A stretch of DNA of 64,000 nucleotides. It comes from Symbiodinium natans (lineage: Eukaryota > Sar > Dinophyceae > Suessiales > Symbiodiniaceae). Below, one piece after another: positions 1 through 12,173 of this stretch (position 1 is the stretch's first letter; the number at the start of each line of letters is the position of its first letter). Location of the stretch: contig CAJNDS010001580.1 in NCBI GenBank assembly GCA_905221605.1, positions 265,001 through 329,000 on the forward strand, read 5' to 3'. The notes under the pieces were generated by a model. That model had not been told where the DNA came from. It did not search any database and was given only the letters and a program-made list of their open reading frames with translations. The translations under genes and the position numbers were made by a program.

Positions 1-335
1 AGGGACCCCTAGAAGGGGCCCCGAACCTTCTTCCCCTATACAACCCACATAAAATGGCCCATGTACATATATATATATACATATAATATATATATATATA
101 TATATGCATGCACCTTATGTGGTCTTCATTTTCCCAAGTAGCCCCCAAATAACCCCTAAATAATTCTCAAGGTTTTTCTGAAGGGAGCCCCACCCATAAA
201 AACCCTACCTAACTACCTTGCCCAAGAGCGTAGAGCGAAGCAGGTACGGACACATATGCAAGGGTGGAAGGTTGAATTAGGGTTTTCCGTGCGCGCGATC
301 CTAAACCCTAGACCCTAAACCCTAAACCCTAAACC

Positions 336-424
336 CATAGGATCTCAGTGAGCCAGTCTCCGCAAGACCAGCAGCAACAACAACTTCCGCAATTCGCAAG
401 AGCGCCCAAGGCTCCAGTCTCAGG
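336..424. repeat. 90-bp block duplicated at 8638-8727
   Basis: The block (contains GAGCCAGTCTCCGC and CAAGAGCGCCCAAGGCTCC) matches 8638-8727 with about five differences including one indel. Both copies begin right after a CCCTAAA array. On the minus strand this copy is open and includes EPWALLRIAEVVVAAGLAET; the other copy has a frameshift, so one may be a relic of the other. Confidence 0.8.
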
Positions 425-574
425 CTTCTAGGGTTTAGGGTTTAGGGTTTAGGGTTTAGGGTTTAGGGTCTGGGGATTTACCTCCAACCCCAAATCATCA
501 TCCCAGCAGAGCATTATTTTCTTTCGGGGCGTCTCCATTCATTTCTTGTTGTGTCTTGCTACGCATAAGGTTTG

Positions 575-671
575 TCATGTTCCCCTTAGACTACCAGTCC
601 TTCATTGGGACTATAATGGGGGATACTATATTCAATTAAGGACTATTAGAATAAGGGGGAACATCCCAACA
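575..671. mobile_element. MITE-like palindrome, family A
   Basis: Arms of the form GGATGTTCCCCCTTATA...CAGTCCTT and AAGGACTGTTAGTATAAGGGGGAACATCC. Other members: 11519-11660 (right end holds a telomeric array), 18913-19016, 54137-54235, 54902-54991, 59276-59346, 60269-60456 (array inside). No coding capacity. Confidence 0.75.
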
Positions 672-710
672 TAAGTTACATGTGCGAAAAGGATGGGCTA
701 GAATTGGAGC

Positions 711-853
711 TACTTGGAGGTTCAGGCACTTATTAACCAATTATAGCTGTACGTATAACCCAAATTCTAACCACATTAGGGCACTTAAGGGGCTACAAGT
801 GGGTTATACGTACACTTCTAATTGGTTAATAAGTACCCTGAACCTTCAAGTAG
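711..853. mobile_element. MITE-like palindrome, family B
   Basis: Arms TACTTGGAGGTTCAGG...TTAACCAATTATA and the reverse complement, ending CCTGAACCTTCAAGTA. Other members: 7862-8096 (array inside), 25017-25174, 45479-45606, and a half copy at 26722-26777. Confidence 0.75.
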
Positions 854-1566
854 GCAGTTCACAGCGGTGCATGCAGGCCTGAAGGTTCACACGGAATCTC
901 AATGGCTCATCCCTACCCCTAACTACTGTTTGCTTGAGAACACCCCAAAAAATAGACAGCATTCTTCCCTATAAGGGTAATAAGGGGATGACTATGCTTT
1001 TCTTTTTTGGGGCTTCTTAAACAAATAGTAGCTAAAGGTCCGTGTACCGAAATATTGAGTTACTTGGGCCTAAAAGTACTTCCTGTACAGGGACTTTAGG
1101 GCCAAGCATGGACTAATGAGCTGCATGGACCCTTAGGGTAAGCCCTGAGCCCGAAGTCCTCCAGACCCCAAGTCTCGCTATACTCTCCGTAGAACCTTAA
1201 TAAACATACTATGTTTAATTTCCTCTTAGGTTTTATATTTAAAAAATCCCAAGGGGGATATAGCTCAAGCTCTGATCTAAAAGCCCTAAACCCTAAACCC
1301 TTTCAACCTTCAACCTTCAACCTTAAACCCTAAACCAAAAACTCTAAACCCTATACCCTAAACCCTAATCCCTAAACCCATACTTGGGCGCCCATAGCGA
1401 TCGGCTCATCCATTCAGGCGGGCCATCGGAAGCGGCTGCGGATCAAACCTTCACAGCTTCCCAAGCAGTGCGGGATCCAGACCCTAAACCCTAAACCCTA
1501 AACCCTAAACCCTAAACCCTAAACCCTAAACCCTAAACCCCAAACCCTAAACCCTAAACCCTACCG

Positions 1567-1644
1567 CTAGGAATCCAAGCTCGCACCCCTAAGGTTGTAC
1601 CGTTGTACCCTCTCAACAGGCCCCTGAAAGATTGCAGATGGCGC
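1567..1644 (-). CDS. Coding exon with stop, unidentified
   Basis: 26 codons or so, phase 0, after ATGCAG|G; reads APSAIFQGPVERVQRYNLRG. Ends with an in-frame TAG at 1567 just before a telomeric array, or splices at GCGGTAGGG. Confidence 0.4.
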   Translation of the reverse strand, partial: APSAIFQGPVERVQRYNLRGASLDS

Positions 1645-4644
1645 CTGCATTTTTCTGGGGGTCTGCAAAACGGTCGTTTAGGGCTTAGGGTTTAGGGTTT
1701 AGGGTTTAGGCCCCAAACGCAAGGGTACAACTCCTAAGGGGTATAAGGAGGGACACCTACAAGGGAGACTTCCCTTTATAACCCCTATATATATGTATGT
1801 ATATATATATAAATACCTTATAAAGTCCCTATATACCTAAGTAGCCCCTACATAACCCCACAAATACCCCCTAAGGTCCCTTGTAAGGGTCCCTCCTTTA
1901 GTCCCTTGAAACACAGGGAGTCCAAGGTACAGTCTCCTTCAGTTTCGTGTATCGGGCTTGCATCTTGCTCCTCACTTCTTGGGGGGTAAACCCAGACCTT
2001 CAAATGTCCCGTAACCAAGAAATTTTTTTGCTCAGTTGTACGTTAAAACTTGTACTCAAACTTAGAGATCCTTGACCTTTGGAAGTGTTGCGAACGCTTG
2101 GGAGCCCGAAGCGCGAAACCCTCCACTCCAGATGGCCATGAAACCAATCATGCGACATCGGCGCAAGCGTGACAAGCACCCTAAACCCGAAACCCTAAAC
2201 CCTGAACCCTAAACCCGAAACCCTAAACCGTGAGAAGGCCTGCCGTCCGCCACCTACCCATGTCCTGTGGGCGGTCTTAGCGTGTAGGGTTTAGGGTTGC
2301 TGGGTCACCAGGCTCGGTATTTTTGAGGGGCTAACTTCCTCTTTCTATACTCCCCTTAGGACCGTCTTAAGAATGATATGTTCAATATCCTCTTGAGTTT
2401 TATATAAACAAACAATCTAATTACCAAGGGGGATATAGCTTTGGGGTTTAGGAGTTGAGGGTCGAGGCTAGGATTTCGTCTTCGGGTGTGTTGCAGAGAG
2501 AAGGGTGGTCCCTGATATGGGGGGCCTGGAGGGTTGCTATAGTAGACGTTTATGGGGACCATAGGGGAATGCCATTGTAATTATTCCGACCCCTATATTA
2601 TACCCTGAAGCGCGGGGAAGCATTCCTTAAAGTAGTGGGATGGATGTCTTAAAGAAAGACAGGTTACTCTAGATAGCTAGCCTGCCCAGGAACCTTTGAA
2701 TCAGGCGGGCGTTCAAACACTCTCACATTGCAGAAATGTATTGCATGCGCGAATGCAGGGTTTGGTGCGCTGGCTCTGAGCGTTTAGGGTTTTTTGGATG
2801 GTTTAGGGTTTAGGGTTTAGGGCTTAGGGCTTAGGGCTTAGGGTTTAGGGTTTAGGGTTTGGGGTTCAGGTACCCTTGCTTTATGACTTGACTCTCCCTA
2901 AACACCGCCTTGTCAACCCTTTTAAACCCTCAGCAGGACCCCCTAAACGCTGAACGCTAAGCAATGACTTCATGGTCCTGGACGCCGCTTCATCTTCAGG
3001 GAAGAAAAGACTCGTCGGTCAAACCAGCCTGCCAGCATTCCCGCCGCCGAAAAGTCAGGTTTAGGGTTTAGGGTTTAGGGTTTAGGGTTTAGGGATTAGG
3101 GATTAGGGTTTAGGTTAGGCGGCATCACTGTGAATCATGCAGCCTGGGATGCAGCAGGGCCGTCTAACTGGATCAAGGCCAGAAATAAGTACTTGCCCAC
3201 TTACTTCTTTGTACAAAGGTAGGCGTGCATTGTGCTACCTCGGCGCAAAGCTCTTACATGCTACAAGTGAATGACTGGGTAGATGTAATCATACGTAAAA
3301 ACAAACATGCATGTATGTATTACACGCCAACAAATCTATCGAATATCAAAACATATACACACATTATGATATCTATGCACACATATATGTATATATACAC
3401 ATATCTATATAAATAATAAAATATATATATATATATATATACTAAGTCCTAAACCAAGCTTAGGGAAACGGGTTCCCAGCTTAGGCGCTCCTGCCCCTCA
3501 CAGTACCAGAAAGTTCCCCCGCACCTCCACCCACGTCACAAACCATTCAGGGCATTCAGGGGGAATTCAGGGGGTTTTGGGGTTTTTAGGGTTAGGGTTT
3601 AGGGTTTAGGGTTTATGGTTTAGGGTTTAGGGTTTCGGGTTTCGGGTTTCGGGTTTAGGGTTTAGGGCTTGGTTTAGTTAACCCTCAACCCTGAAACTCT
3701 CAGGAGAAGCAGCTCCACCACAGGTGATGTCTGAGTCGGTGCTCTTGACTGAGGATCTAGGCGGAGGGCGAAGGCGCGGGGGGGGGGGGGGGGGGGGGGG
3801 GGAGGTAGGGAACAGGGCATGGGGGTTTGGCAGTGCAGGGTCTTGTTATTGAAGAGGGCAGGTAGTCTTCTCGGTGTGGGGTGATGAGTTCAAGTCTTGG
3901 GGGCCTTGCAATAAGGACTGTAATATGCTTTGTTGAAGATTTGTCCTGTGATGTGATTTCGAACTGCAAAGAAGGGTTGCAATATGACTTAAAAGTAGTG
4001 ATAACCATACGATGCAGAGGAGTGCTCCCCTGTGGCCGTGGAGTCCCCGGGTCTACCTTTGTAACGTGAGGGGGGGGGATGGACAGGATCATCTTTGCAA
4101 GTGCCCCGGGGCTAAACCCCAAACCCCAAACCCCAAACCCTAAACCCCAAACCCCAAACCCCAAACCTAAACCTTAGGGTTGAGGCGCTTTGTGAAATCT
4201 TCCTGAGGCAGCCAGGTTGCCATGGGGGCCGCCACCAGCAACACCCTCAACCCTACCCTTCGCTCTAACTCGGATTTAGGGATTAGGGTTTACTAGTTCA
4301 TGGTTTGGGTCGTATTAAATATTTAAAAAAAGAAAAAACAAAAAAAAAGTATAAACAAATAAAAAATAAATATATATATATATATGTATTCCTTATTGGG
4401 TTTAAGTACCCTTAACAATGCAACATGATCCCCAATATGACCGAGTTTAGGATTTCGGGTCGGTTTAGGGGCTAGGATTTAGGGATTAAGGTGTAGGGGC
4501 TGGGTTTAGGGTTTAGGGTTTTGGGTTTAGAGCACTTCATGGCTGAGTGCAGGTGGCCCTGACATCAAAGCAGTAGGTGAGCTGGCCACCCTAAACCCTA
4601 AACCCAAAACCCTAAACTCTAAACCCTAAACCCTCAACCCTAAC

Positions 4645-4898
4645 CTTAGCCCCGAAAGGAACAAACAGTCGGCCCAGCTCATGAGGAGACATCTCAGCAG
4701 CTCAAAGACCCTAGCCGTGAGGCACCCTCAACCCTTAACCCTAAACCCTAAACCCCAAACCCTAAACCCTAAACCCAAATTTCTAAACCCTAAACCCCAA
4801 ACCCCAAACCCTAAACCCTCAATCCTAAACTGTCAAGCTGCTGCCGCACGAAGACATTCTCGTCTCCGAAGTCGAAATCGTCTTCCAGGCGTTCGAAC
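4645..4898 (-). CDS. Two joined exons, unidentified gene
   Basis: Exon 4898-4839 after CCTAG|G reads FERLEDDFDFGDENVFVRQ and ends at a GC donor (GCTTGA). Exon 4710-4645 after GCTAG|G completes the codon and reads FELLRCLLMSWADCLFLSG, ending at AAG|GTTAGGG. The acidic run followed by a hydrophobic helix is clearly protein-like. Probably the next gene downstream of the one ending at 5284. Confidence 0.5.
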
Positions 4899-5095
4899 CT
4901 AGGAGCCAGGTTGCTTGTTGGAGAACCAAGAGGCTTAGGGGGTTTAGGGTTTAGGGTTGAGGGTTGAGGGGTTTAGGTGGGTTTAGGGTTAAGGGTTGTG
5001 GGTTTTAGGGATGAGGGATTAGGGGGGTTTAGGGGTTTAGGGTTTAGAGTTTTAGGGTTGAGGGGGTGGAGTTGATAGGTTTAGGGTTGAGGGGT

Positions 5096-5256
5096 TGAGA
5101 GGGGTTGAGAGGGGTCGAGAGGTCGAGGAGTCGAGGGGTCGAGGGGTTGAGGGGCTGAGGGTTGAGGGGTTGAGGGGTTGAGGGGTTGAGGGGTTGAGGG
5201 GTTGAGGGGTTGAGGGGTTGAGGGGTTGAGGGGTTGAGGGGTTGAGGGGTTGAGGG
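5096..5256. repeat. TTGAGGGG variant array
   Basis: About 12 uniform 8-mers GGTTGAGG at 5158-5256, preceded by more degenerate GGTCGAGG and GGTTGAGA units. Confidence 0.85.
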
Positions 5257-5283
5257 TTTTGGGACTGGTGTGAGCGAGGAACA

Positions 5284-6326
5284 TTAAGTGCTGGCCACTT
5301 CGCCCATGCCGGTGAAGATATTCTTCCTGCAAATCACATCATCGTCGAGAGGTGAGGGCTTTGGGTTTAGGGAACCCTAAACCCTAGACCCTAAACCCTT
5401 TTTTTGGTACATGAGGGGCTTGTTAAGGGAGCCTCGGCCCTAAGAATGGAATAAGGGCCTAACCTGGGTCCCAGAGACAGCGGAGGTCGATGCGCTCGAC
5501 CGGCAGAGCTAGCTGCAACTAAGGCTGCTTAGGGTTTAGGGTTTAGGGTTTAGGGTTTAGGGTTTAGGGTTTAGGGTTTAGGGTTTAGGGTTTAGGGTTT
5601 AGGGTTTAGGGTTTAGGGTTTAGGGTTTAGGGTTTAGGGTTTAGGGTTTAGGGTTCAGGGTTTAGGGTTTAGGGTTTAGGGTTTAGGCAAAGCCATGAGC
5701 TGCGCTGAGACGTCTGCATCTTACACTTGCAGCCGCGTGAGCCTACATAACATACTTTTTCAAGGGCGTAAGGTACCGTAAACCCTAAACCCGAAACCCT
5801 AAACCCTAAACCCGAAACCCTAAACCCTAAACTGTCCCGAAGCCCTCAACCCTCAACCCCGAATAATTCGGGGTTTCCGAAAGTAGGGGTACCTGATTGG
5901 GGTCCTTCTTCTAAGGGACCCTACGATTTGGGGGTCTCTATGAGGGGTCTGTTATTTCGTAAACCCCTAAAACTATATCAGAGTCGATGCAAACCCTAAA
6001 CCCTAAACCCTAAACTGTGTTCGTGCCCTGGGCGGTCGTTGTCCAACGTGAGCTCGCCGCCAGCCAAGACAACTCGAACCGATTCAACGAAGTCCAGCCT
6101 CTTGGCCACGTCCTGTTCAGGGTTTTAAGGTTTAGGGTTTAGGGTTTAGCTTCGTCTTGGGCAACCAAAAGTATGGGCCTCTCCTTTGTAGCAGAGTTTG
6201 TGGTGCGGATAACCTTCAATGACGCTGGGGACTCGTTTGTGCACACGTCGCGCTTTGACCTTTTTGGGGCAGCAGGTCTCACACCTACTCGCCGGGCATT
6301 TCGCCTTGCGCAGGGCGCGCATTGAC
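5284..6326 (-). CDS. 3' part of an unidentified gene
   Basis: Exon 6112-6027 after GAACAG|G reads VAKRLDFVESVRVVLAGGEL and ends at a GC donor, AGG|GCACG. Exon 5326-5284 after TTGCAG|G completes the codon and reads KNIFTGMGEVAST, then TAA. A further open block, 6326-6146 after AAAAG|G, is rich in Cys (KCPASRCETCCPKK) and could be an upstream exon or the start of the gene; how it joins is unclear. Intron material is telomeric. Confidence 0.5.
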
Positions 6327-7038
6327 CTTTTGTTGGGGTATTTTATTCCACATAATCTCAAAGGTTAACCTTTCGGTCCCCAGGAGTAGGGTTAAGGGTT
6401 TAGGGTTCAGGGTTCAGAGTTTAGGGTTCAGGGTTTTGGCGTGGGGCCTCTGGGGTGTGGAGCTTGTTGGCTTTGGGGGGTTTAGGGCTAAGAGGTGCAG
6501 GTTTAGGGTTTAGGGTTTAGTGTTTAGGTTTTAGGTTTTAGGGTGTAGGGTGTAGGGTTTGGGGTTTAGGGTTTAGGGAATTTCTAGGGATTCCTCCCAT
6601 ACAGGCCCGCTTAGCACGTGCCACGCTTCTGGGGTTTAGGTTTCGGGCTTATACACTTCTACACTTCAAGCTTAGACTTTGGTTGAAACCCTAAACCCAA
6701 GGGTTCGGGGCATGAGTACGGCTTTGATTCTTACACGCTAAAACGCCTCAGCTGTAGCCCAAAACCCTAAGCCCCCTTCCAACGAGAACTCTACAATCGC
6801 AAAACGCCAAAGTCTCCAAAAAACACCTCAGCCCCACACCCCAAAACCCTATACTCTAAACCCCGAAACCCCGAACCCTAAACCCTAAACCCCGAACCCT
6901 AAACCTCAAACCCTGAAGCCCAAACCCTAGATCCCAAACCCTAAACCCTAACCCTAAACCCCAAACCCTAAACCCGAAACCCTAAACCCCAAACCCTAAA
7001 CCCTAAACCCGAAACCCTAAACCCTAAACCCCTCAACG

Positions 7039-9626
7039 TCATCCCCACGCCCGGACTCTAAGCCACCAAGACGGGTCATCCCAGGAAGGCCCTGAGCCGA
7101 TATCCCTGAGCCCGGTAGAAGTCCTTAGATGCCCGGAACCCTGTTTCTGGGGTTTAGGGTTTAGGGTTTAGGGTTTAGGGTTTAGGGCACGAAGCCTAAA
7201 CTCTTCTGAAGGACTACAGGTTCTCCACCCCGCCTGAGCAAAGACATCCGTCCGGTAGATGGTGAACCTTGGGCGAAGGGGTTAGAATGAACGTTTCACC
7301 CTAAGCCCTAAACCCTAGACACTAAACCCTAAACCCTAAACAGATGAGGGGCTGTGCTGGCGCTAGAAGCACACAGGATTTGTTTCGGGCGGTTTGACAT
7401 GGGGTCTGTTTGTTAAAGGGTCATGGGACTCTACCCCGGTTTAGGGTTTAGGGTTTAGGGTTAGGGCTAGGGCAGTACCCTTGGGTTTGGGGACCCTTTT
7501 ACAGATCCCCGAGCTCTAAGGGATTATAAGGCCCATGATAGGAGTATATTAAGGGAAACCTTTAAGGGTACAACCTTACGGGTCCGAGTATGACTCCCTT
7601 GAAAGGAAGGGCAAGGGTTTAAGTAGGGCTAGGGGTTTAGGATGTTAGGTTATGTGATTGGGGTCTCATGGGGTAGCCAATCCTTGAATTCTAAGCCCTG
7701 AGCCCTAAACCCTAAACCCTAAACCCTAAACCCTAAACCCTAAACCCTAAACCCTAAACCCTAAACCCTAAACAGAACAAAGCGAATCTTCTGCCAAAGG
7801 CGCTCCTGCAGCCAGGGCGACACATTCTCAGGGCCGTAGATGAGCCTCCAGGTGCCTAGGAGGGAGGTTCATGGCACATCTTAACCAATTACACCTGTAC
7901 TTATGAGGGTTTAGGGTTTAGGGTTTAGGGTTTAGGGTTTAGGGTTTAGGGTTTGGGGTTTAGGGTTTAGGGTTTAGGGCTTAGGGTACTGTACTTTTAA
8001 CTGTAATTATAACCATATTGGGTCACTCAAGGGGCTTCTAAGTGGGTTAGAAGTACAGTTAGAATTGGTTAGTAAGTACCATCAGTCTCCAGGTGCTGAA
8101 GATGGCTTTAGGAACTTGTTGTTTTGCATGTGGGGTTTCAGCTTTTGGGGTTTAGGGTTTAGGGTTTCGGGTTTCGGGTTTAGGGGAGTATGGTTTCGGG
8201 TCCCGCATGCTCGGAGACCAAACGTTCTGACCGATGGCGCAGCTGTTTAGGGTTTAGGGTTTAGGGTTTAGGGGTTTAGGGTTTAGGGTTTAGGGTTTAG
8301 GGTTTAGGGTTTAGGGTTTAGGGTAACCCTTCGCCCTAAACCCCAGACCCTGAAACCCAAAGCCTGAACTACGATTTGCTGCAGAACCCCTGAAGAAAAT
8401 GCTTCCTTTCTTCCTGATAAGGGCAAACTCTACGGACTATGATCTTGCCTATTGTGGGGGGTTCTGAAGGACAACCTAACCCCCCAAACCTTCAAAACCG
8501 AAGATCTTGGAGACTAGACACACGCACAGTAAACGAAACCCAAACCGGGAACCCTAGACCCTAATTAAACCCAAACCTAGCCATAAACCCTAAACCCTAG
8601 ACCCTAGACCCCAGACCCTAGACCCTAAACCCTAAACCCATAGGATTTCAGCGAGCCAGTCTCCGCAAAGACCAGCAGCAACAACGACTTCCGCAGTTCG
8701 CAAGAGCGCCCAAGGCTCCAGTCTCTAAACCCGAAAATCCAACATCTAAACCCTAAACCCTAAACCCTAAACCCTAAACCCTAAACCCTAAACCCTAAAC
8801 CCTAAACCCTAAACACACGAAAACAGCAACGGGGGCCCGACCTTGGAGTCTTCCAACCATCTCCATGGCCGCTTTCCTGGGGTTGGCTTTGGGAGCTTGG
8901 AAGGGTTTAGGGTTTAGGGTTCAGGGTTTAGGGTTTAGGGTTTGGGGTTTAGGGGTTTAGGGGTTAGGGTCGGTTAGGGCTTAGGGTTTTTCAGGGGGCT
9001 ACTTTCAGTTCAACCCTCAACCCTCAACTCTCAACCCTGAACCCTCAACCCTACACCCTAACCCGAAACCTAAGCCCTAAACTGCCGGGCATGTGGCGGC
9101 CAAACCACCTCCACTGTGAAGCCTAAGCCCGAAACCCTCGGACCCTGAAACATGCCGTCTTACCCTAAACCCTAAACCCTAAACCCTAAACCCTAAACCC
9201 TAAACCCTAAACCCTAAACCCTAAACCCTAAACCCTAAACCCTAAACCCTAAACCCTAAACCTAAACCCTAAACCCTAAACCCAAAACCCTAAACCTCAA
9301 GTCCTACACCCTAAAAACCTAAACCCTAAACTTGCCGTGGCTCAGCCGCTGCTTGGGGGCGGATTGGCTTTTGCTCCGCTCTGGCATCCTTGGAGTCTCG
9401 CAGTTTTGGTTTGGTCGCGCTAAGGTTTATGTAGGGTTTAGGGTTTAGGGTATAGGGTTTAGGGTTTGGGGTTTAGGGTTTAGGGTGTAAGTAGGGTTCG
9501 CAACAAGAGCTTCGTAGGGGTTGAGGGCTTTTAGCGAGGGTTGCGGCAGGTTTTCATGGCTTGGATGCAACAGCTATGGCGCGAACATCGTTGCTTGCAC
9601 CATACGTTGACGGTAGGCCGACGTGC
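7039..9626 (-). CDS. Seven-exon gene, function unknown
   Basis: Exons 9626-9561, 9388-9336, 9122-9083, 8876-8815, 7855-7774, 7267-7202, 7123-7039 (TGA at 7039-7041). Every acceptor is AG|G. Donors: GC, GC, then GTTTAG four times, each of the four being the first bases of a TTTAGGG array. Codon phases match at all six junctions. Translations include LPSTYGASNDVRAIAVAS, MPERSKSQSAPKQRLSHG, FTVEVVWPPHARQ, AAMEMVGRLQGRAPVAVFV, LIYGPENVSPWLQERLWQK, FTIYRTDVFAQAGWRTCS. The ATG in the second exon could be the true start. About 150 residues in all; no family recognised. The last exon is the least certain. Intron 4 (7856-8814) also holds a MITE-like element and a 90-bp duplicated block. Confidence 0.6.
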
Positions 9627-10350
9627 CTATCAAACACTTGCCTCTGCCAGTGTAAACCCTTTAAACTATATAATTTAGCACTAAACCCTAAACCCTGTAT
9701 ATAAGCCCTATAAGCCCTAAACCCTTTAGGTAAGCACTATAAATCATAACCCCTTATATATATATATATATATATTTATTTATATCTACCATGTAGACCC
9801 TAAACCCTTCAAGTAAGCCCTAAACCCTTTATACAAGCCCTATAAACTATAAACCCTAAACCGTCTGTGTAAGCCCTACAAACCCGAAACCCTAAACCCT
9901 TTGCATTTGCCCTATAAACCCAAGACCCATTATATGAGCCCAATGAACCCCAAACCCTTCGTACAAGCCCTATAAACTCGAAACCGAAACCTTTGGATCA
10001 GCCCTGTAAACCCTAAACCTTAAACCCCAAACCCCAAACCCTAAACCCTAAACACTAAGACACCAAGCCCAAGACCTGTCACACCCAAAGGGTCTATGTA
10101 CCTACATAGTACATACTTGGGGCTTTAGGGTTTCGGGTTTAGGGTTTAGGGTTTCGGGTTTAGGGTTCAGGGTGCAGGCTTCAGGTTTAGGGTTTAGGGC
10201 TCTATATAGTAGCTTCAGGGTGCCAAGTATATACTCTACAGGTGCATGGACCCTTAGGGAAAGTGCGGCCAAGCTACTTGCCCTTGGAATCTGATCTCCT
10301 GGGCTCTGAGGCAGACCGAGACGGAGAGAGAGAGGAAGGTTTAGGGATCA

Positions 10351-10608
<258 letters not shown>

Positions 10609-10732
10609 TCACCGCTCTGCTTTCACACGCCCGACACACGGATCCCTACCCGCAATACAGCGCAAGCGTGCAACCCTAGAAACCACCCTGGGTTCACCCC
10701 CTTTAACAAAGTTTCTTGTAAAAAGACATATA

Positions 10733-10853
10733 TTATGCTACTATAATCGGGTTCTTTGAGCCCGGCAAGAAATAACCTTTTTGGAGTTGTCGGCGAGGAA
10801 TGTGGGCACCATGAGGCTCCAGATAGGGCTCAGTTGAGGGGCCCTTTCTCATC
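10733..10853 (-). CDS. Terminal coding exon, unidentified
   Basis: One leading base, 39 codons and TAA after GGAG|G. Starts at an ATG and reads MRKGPSTEPYLEPHGAHIPR. It could be the last exon of a gene whose earlier exons lie at 11-12 kb. Confidence 0.45.
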
Positions 10854-11724
10854 CTCCGCCTTTCTCATCCTCCACCCCCCCCCCCCCCCCCCCCCCCAAC
10901 AAAAAAAAATAAACACAAATACCCTAAACTCTTGCCCTATACAAATCAAGGGCCCATACATTAGAACCCTTCAAAAAGGAGGTAAGGGACCATATTAAGG
11001 GCCCATGAAGTTACCCCAAAGCCCAACCCCAAAGCCCAAACCCCAAACCCCAAACCCTAAACCCTAAGCCCGAGAAACCCCTAGCCACACCGGGCCCAAA
11101 ATTGAAGTTGAGTGGCGCGAGCCCACCGGGAAGATTCCTCCGGCCGATAATTGGGGTGTAGGGTTGAGGGTTAGAGTTGAGGGTTTAGGAGATTCTTATG
11201 ATAGGTGGGGCTCTAGGGTTCTAGGGTTGCAGTTTTGGGGTAAGTGTTTCGGCATTCGGGTCCATTGTTGAAAGAGGGAGCCCAATGTAGACAACTTCTC
11301 ATGTAGCCTGAAGGTTTACTGGTGGGGCATGTGCAACGCTGGCATTCTCTGTCTCCCAGAAACCTGGTTCAATGGGGCTAAACCCTAAACCCTAAACCCT
11401 AAACCCTGAACCCTGAACCCTGAACCCTGAACCCTGAACCCTAAATCCTAAACCCTAAGCCCTACATGCAAAACGGGTGTTTCAATACATCCTTGCAATG
11501 ACCCAGCAAGCCTCGACCTTGGGATGCTCCCCCTTATGCTGACAGTCCTTGACAGGGTAGAGCACACCCAATTAGAATCCCTAGTAAGGACTGTCAGTAT
11601 AAGGTTTAGGGTTTAGGGTTTAGGGTTCAGGGTTTATGGCTTGGGGTTTAGGGATCCCAACCTAGACCCTGAACCCCTGCAGCCTGCAATCCAAAATCCT
11701 AAACCTCGAGCCCGGCCCTAAAAC

Positions 11725-11980
11725 TGCGAGGGTTCTCTCCGTCCCAGTGCGAGCTTTCTCGGGGTTGTAAGACCTTTCTACTATTAGCTTAAGAACCCTA
11801 AGAAAAACTAAAAACAATAATCCCCACACCGCCCTTGCAAGGGCCTCAGAAGTTCTTTTGTGTGGGTGCCGATCTGTTGATCTAGACTTCAACATATCAT
11901 AAGTGCCCCAAGAAAGTAGACTGGGGAGACTGGAACTAGAAAAACGCCATGGCCGTTAACATGACTATTTCCCGACCTTG
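11725..11980 (-). CDS. Candidate exon pair, unidentified
   Basis: About 11980-11900 follows CCAG|G and is open in two frames (one includes SHVNGHGVFLVPVSPVYFLG). Exon 11773-11725 after GAAAG|G reads SYNPEKARTGTERTLA and ends at GCA|GTTTTAGGG. They join in phase if a GA donor is used near 11898. Confidence 0.35.
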
Positions 11981-12082
11981 CCTGGAATCCTAAACCCTAA
12001 ACCCTAAACCCTAAACCCTAAACCCTAACCCCAAAAACCCTAAACCCTAAACCCTAACTGCATCCCATGGGTTAGGCAGGTT

Positions 12083-12173
12083 TCAGGGTTTCAGATGCTG
12101 CGGCCGTGTGGCGGTGGTCTGGCGCATCGAGTGCAGTGCCAGGAGCCCTCCTTCCAGATCATGTCTGTTTGGC
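12083..12173 (-). CDS. Coding exon, unidentified
   Basis: One leading base, 29 codons and TGA after ACCAAG|G. Includes HDLEGGLLALHSMRQTTATR. It may splice before the stop into the exon near 11980. Confidence 0.45.

Noticed and set aside
6146-6361. Plus-strand frame including SFVAEFVVRITFNDAGDSF
   Set aside because: It is open, but the opposite strand is also open, has an AG|G acceptor and fits the minus-strand gene next to it. Not excluded outright.
9550-10338. Plus-strand exon pair starting MAWMQQLWREH and continuing GKCGQATCPWN
   Set aside because: Phases match and borders look possible, but the first part overlaps a minus-strand exon that fits a seven-exon chain, and no other plus-strand gene is supported. 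It is probably the complementary shadow.
11092-11380. Plus-strand fragments IEVEWREPTGKIPPAD and VYWWGMCNAGILCLPETWF
   Set aside because: Protein-like, but minus-strand readings of the same bases are open with matching phases too. Strand cannot be decided, so not listed as a feature.
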